Made by a program: the position numbers and the translations under genes
NCBI GenBank assembly: GCA_029338875.1
Contig: JAQYBF010000114.1
Coordinates: forward strand, 1-33,040
Source: Lachnospiraceae bacterium
GTDB taxonomy: Bacteria; Bacillota; Clostridia; Lachnospirales; Lachnospiraceae
Length of the DNA stretch: 33,040 nucleotides
Reading direction: 5' to 3'
In this document: positions 31,973-33,040 of the stretch, in pieces
How the letters are laid out: every line of letters starts with the position of its first letter
Position numbering within the stretch: the stretch's first letter is position 1
Notes under the pieces: model-generated
What the model was told of the DNA's origin: nothing
The model's database searches: none
The model's input: only the letters and a program-made list of their open reading frames with translations

Positions 31973-32617
31973 ATGCAGATCAGTAAGAAAGAATTATTGA
32001 CCGGCCGATCCCTGGCCAGGGTAGCCTGCCGGGCCTGTGAGGGCTGCGGCGACTGCTGCAGGAATATGGGAGACAGCATCCGCCTGGATCCTTATGATTT
32101 CTGGCAGCTGGAGAAAGGCCTTTCCATGTCCGCCCGGGATCTGGCCCGAAGCTTTATTGGCTTTGTAAAATCGGACGGACTTCTTCTTCCTTACATAAAG
32201 ATGAAAGAAAATGCCTGTCCTTTCCTGGAGAAGGGCCGCTGCAGGATTCATTCCTTCCGGCCGGGCATCTGCCGCCTCTTTCCTATGGGACGCCAGTTTG
32301 ACGCCGTCGGGCTTCGCTATTTTGTCATCCCGGATGGCTGCGACATGCCCGGAAAATCCAAGGTTCGGATCGAGGATTATCTGGAAATTGAAAATCTCTC
32401 CCGTTATGAGGCCTATCTGTCGGAGTACCATCGTCTTCTCCGCCGGGTCCAGAGCCTTCTTAAGGAAGATTACTGGCAGAAGATGGGGCTCGGCCCGGAC
32501 TTTCGGACGACCTTTTTCCTTCTGGACTATGATTCGGACAGGGATTTTGAAAGTCAGTTTCTTCGCAGGGAGGAAGACTATATCCGAAGAAACCATCTGC
32601 CGTCTCTCATGGGATGA
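31973..32617 (+). CDS. YkgJ-family Cys-rich (CxxCxxCC) protein
   Basis: The 214-residue protein carries the YkgJ-type cluster CRACEGCGDCC near residue 20, then CPFLEKGRCRIHSFRPGICRLFP and a late Cys in DGCDMPG. This family is thought to bind zinc or an iron-sulfur cluster; the function is not established. GGAG lies seven bases before ATG 31973. No separate promoter was seen after the alaS terminator. The following 264 bases to rpsU hold an inverted repeat GACAGTC (32665-32671) / GACTGTC (32690-32696) and the rpsU promoter. Confidence 0.85.
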   Translation: MQISKKELLTGRSLARVACRACEGCGDCCRNMGDSIRLDPYDFWQLEKGLSMSARDLARSFIGFVKSDGLLLPYIKMKENACPFLEKGRCRIHSFRPGICRLFPMGRQFDAVGLRYFVIPDGCDMPGKSKVRIEDYLEIENLSRYEAYLSEYHRLLRRVQSLLKEDYWQKMGLGPDFRTTFFLLDYDSDRDFESQFLRREEDYIRRNHLPSLMG

Positions 32618-32769
32618 AGAGATGGAAATCCATTTAGAAAAAATCCAGGCGGGAGCATGCTGTTGACAGTCGGATCGGATCTGACTATTGACTGTCGGAA
32701 CGGGTCGGAATTTTTGGAAAAAGAGCTTCCCTCAGGTGAAAAAAGAGGCAAAAAAGTTGATAAACCACC

Positions 32770-32798
32770 TTGACGGATAGAGAAAGTGTGAGTATACT
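32770..32798 (+). promoter_or_regulatory. Promoter of rpsU
   Basis: TTGACG, a 17-base spacer and TATACT form a near-consensus sigma-A promoter. The leader is about 75 bases and contains GGAGGGAGG before the start codon. Confidence 0.75.
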
Positions 32799-32881
32799 AA
32801 CTTAAGTGCGTTGATTTCGTTTATAACCGATTCAGCTATACGCATAATCTTAAAAGCTGGAGGGAGGTTTGGTTCGAGAAT

Positions 32882-33040
32882 ATGGCAACTGTTATTGTTA
32901 AAGAGAATGAATCTCTTGACAGCGCCCTTCGCAGATTCAAGAGAAGCTGCGCAAAGGCAGGCATTCAGCAGGAAATTCGTAAGAGAGAGCACTATGAGAA
33001 GCCCTCTGTAAAGCGGAAGAAGAAGTCTGAAGCTGCTCGT
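32882..33040 (+). CDS. rpsU: Ribosomal protein bS21 (partial at window end)
   Basis: The frame [20 protein letters not shown] continues with [26 protein letters not shown], the typical short basic bS21 of the 30S subunit. 53 codons are visible and no stop is reached, so only the last few residues lie outside. It is below the ORF track's reporting because it is cut off. GGAGGGAGG lies about 13 bases upstream, a slightly long spacing. Confidence 0.95.
   Translation, partial: MATVIVKENESLDSALRRFKRSCAKAGIQQEIRKREHYEKPSVKRKKKSEAAR

Overview
The window looks like one chromosomal segment from an anaerobic Firmicute, most likely a Lachnospiraceae-type Clostridia. The reasons are strong AGGAGG-type ribosome binding sites, the UmuC/YolD pair, the Firmicutes-type GalT, the large c-di-GMP signalling proteins with degenerate domains, and the alaS - Cys-rich protein - rpsU order. 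The organism is inferred from gene families only. I saw no transposase, CRISPR array, rRNA or tRNA gene. Coding density is high and nearly everything is on the + strand. The exceptions are an HD-domain gene at the left end and a CLC channel near 27 kb.

Left part (1-5.6 kb): an HD-domain phosphohydrolase on the minus strand with its own terminator. Next is a 300-base gap that holds a promoter-like -10 and a rod-like structured RNA candidate. A tight, partly overlapping operon follows: FAD-dependent dehydrogenase (COG2509 type), UmuC/DinB-type Y-family polymerase, an unlisted 18-codon ORF, a YolD-like protein and an RsuA-type pseudouridine synthase. The start/stop overlaps suggest translational coupling.

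Central part (5.65-16.37 kb): four consecutive large signalling genes that look like one transcription unit. They are (1) a degenerate histidine kinase (His replaced by Asn) with an intact receiver; (2) a 1287-residue protein with an apparently intact EAL phosphodiesterase domain and three GGDEF domains that have all lost the GGDEF motif; (3) a CheB-CheR-coiled coil-PAS-histidine kinase-receiver fusion; (4) an Hpt-PAS-GAF-GGDEF protein with an intact GGDEF motif, overlapping gene 3. Read together they suggest a phosphorelay (kinase, receiver, Hpt) joined to opposing c-di-GMP synthesis and breakdown, with receptor-modification enzymes built in. This is the most interesting system in the window.

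Sugar part (16.6-25.8 kb): galT and pgeF (YfiH family), then a TetR regulator with a well-formed promoter overlapped by a palindrome. After it come an unrecognised GT-B-like protein, a GPH-family sugar symporter and a cytoplasmic GH36 alpha-galactosidase, closed by a strong terminator. Import of an alpha-galactoside, its hydrolysis and handling of galactose-1-phosphate by GalT fit together. The role of the GT-like protein is unknown. Several intergenic repeats lie here, including four 13-base units built on TTCCGGAA.

Right part (25.8-33.04 kb): a LysR regulator, a convergent CLC channel that resembles the fluoride-exporting CLC-F clade, a metallo-beta-lactamase-fold protein that has lost most of its metal-binding motif, alaS, a YkgJ-type Cys-rich protein, and the start of rpsU, which runs off the window end.
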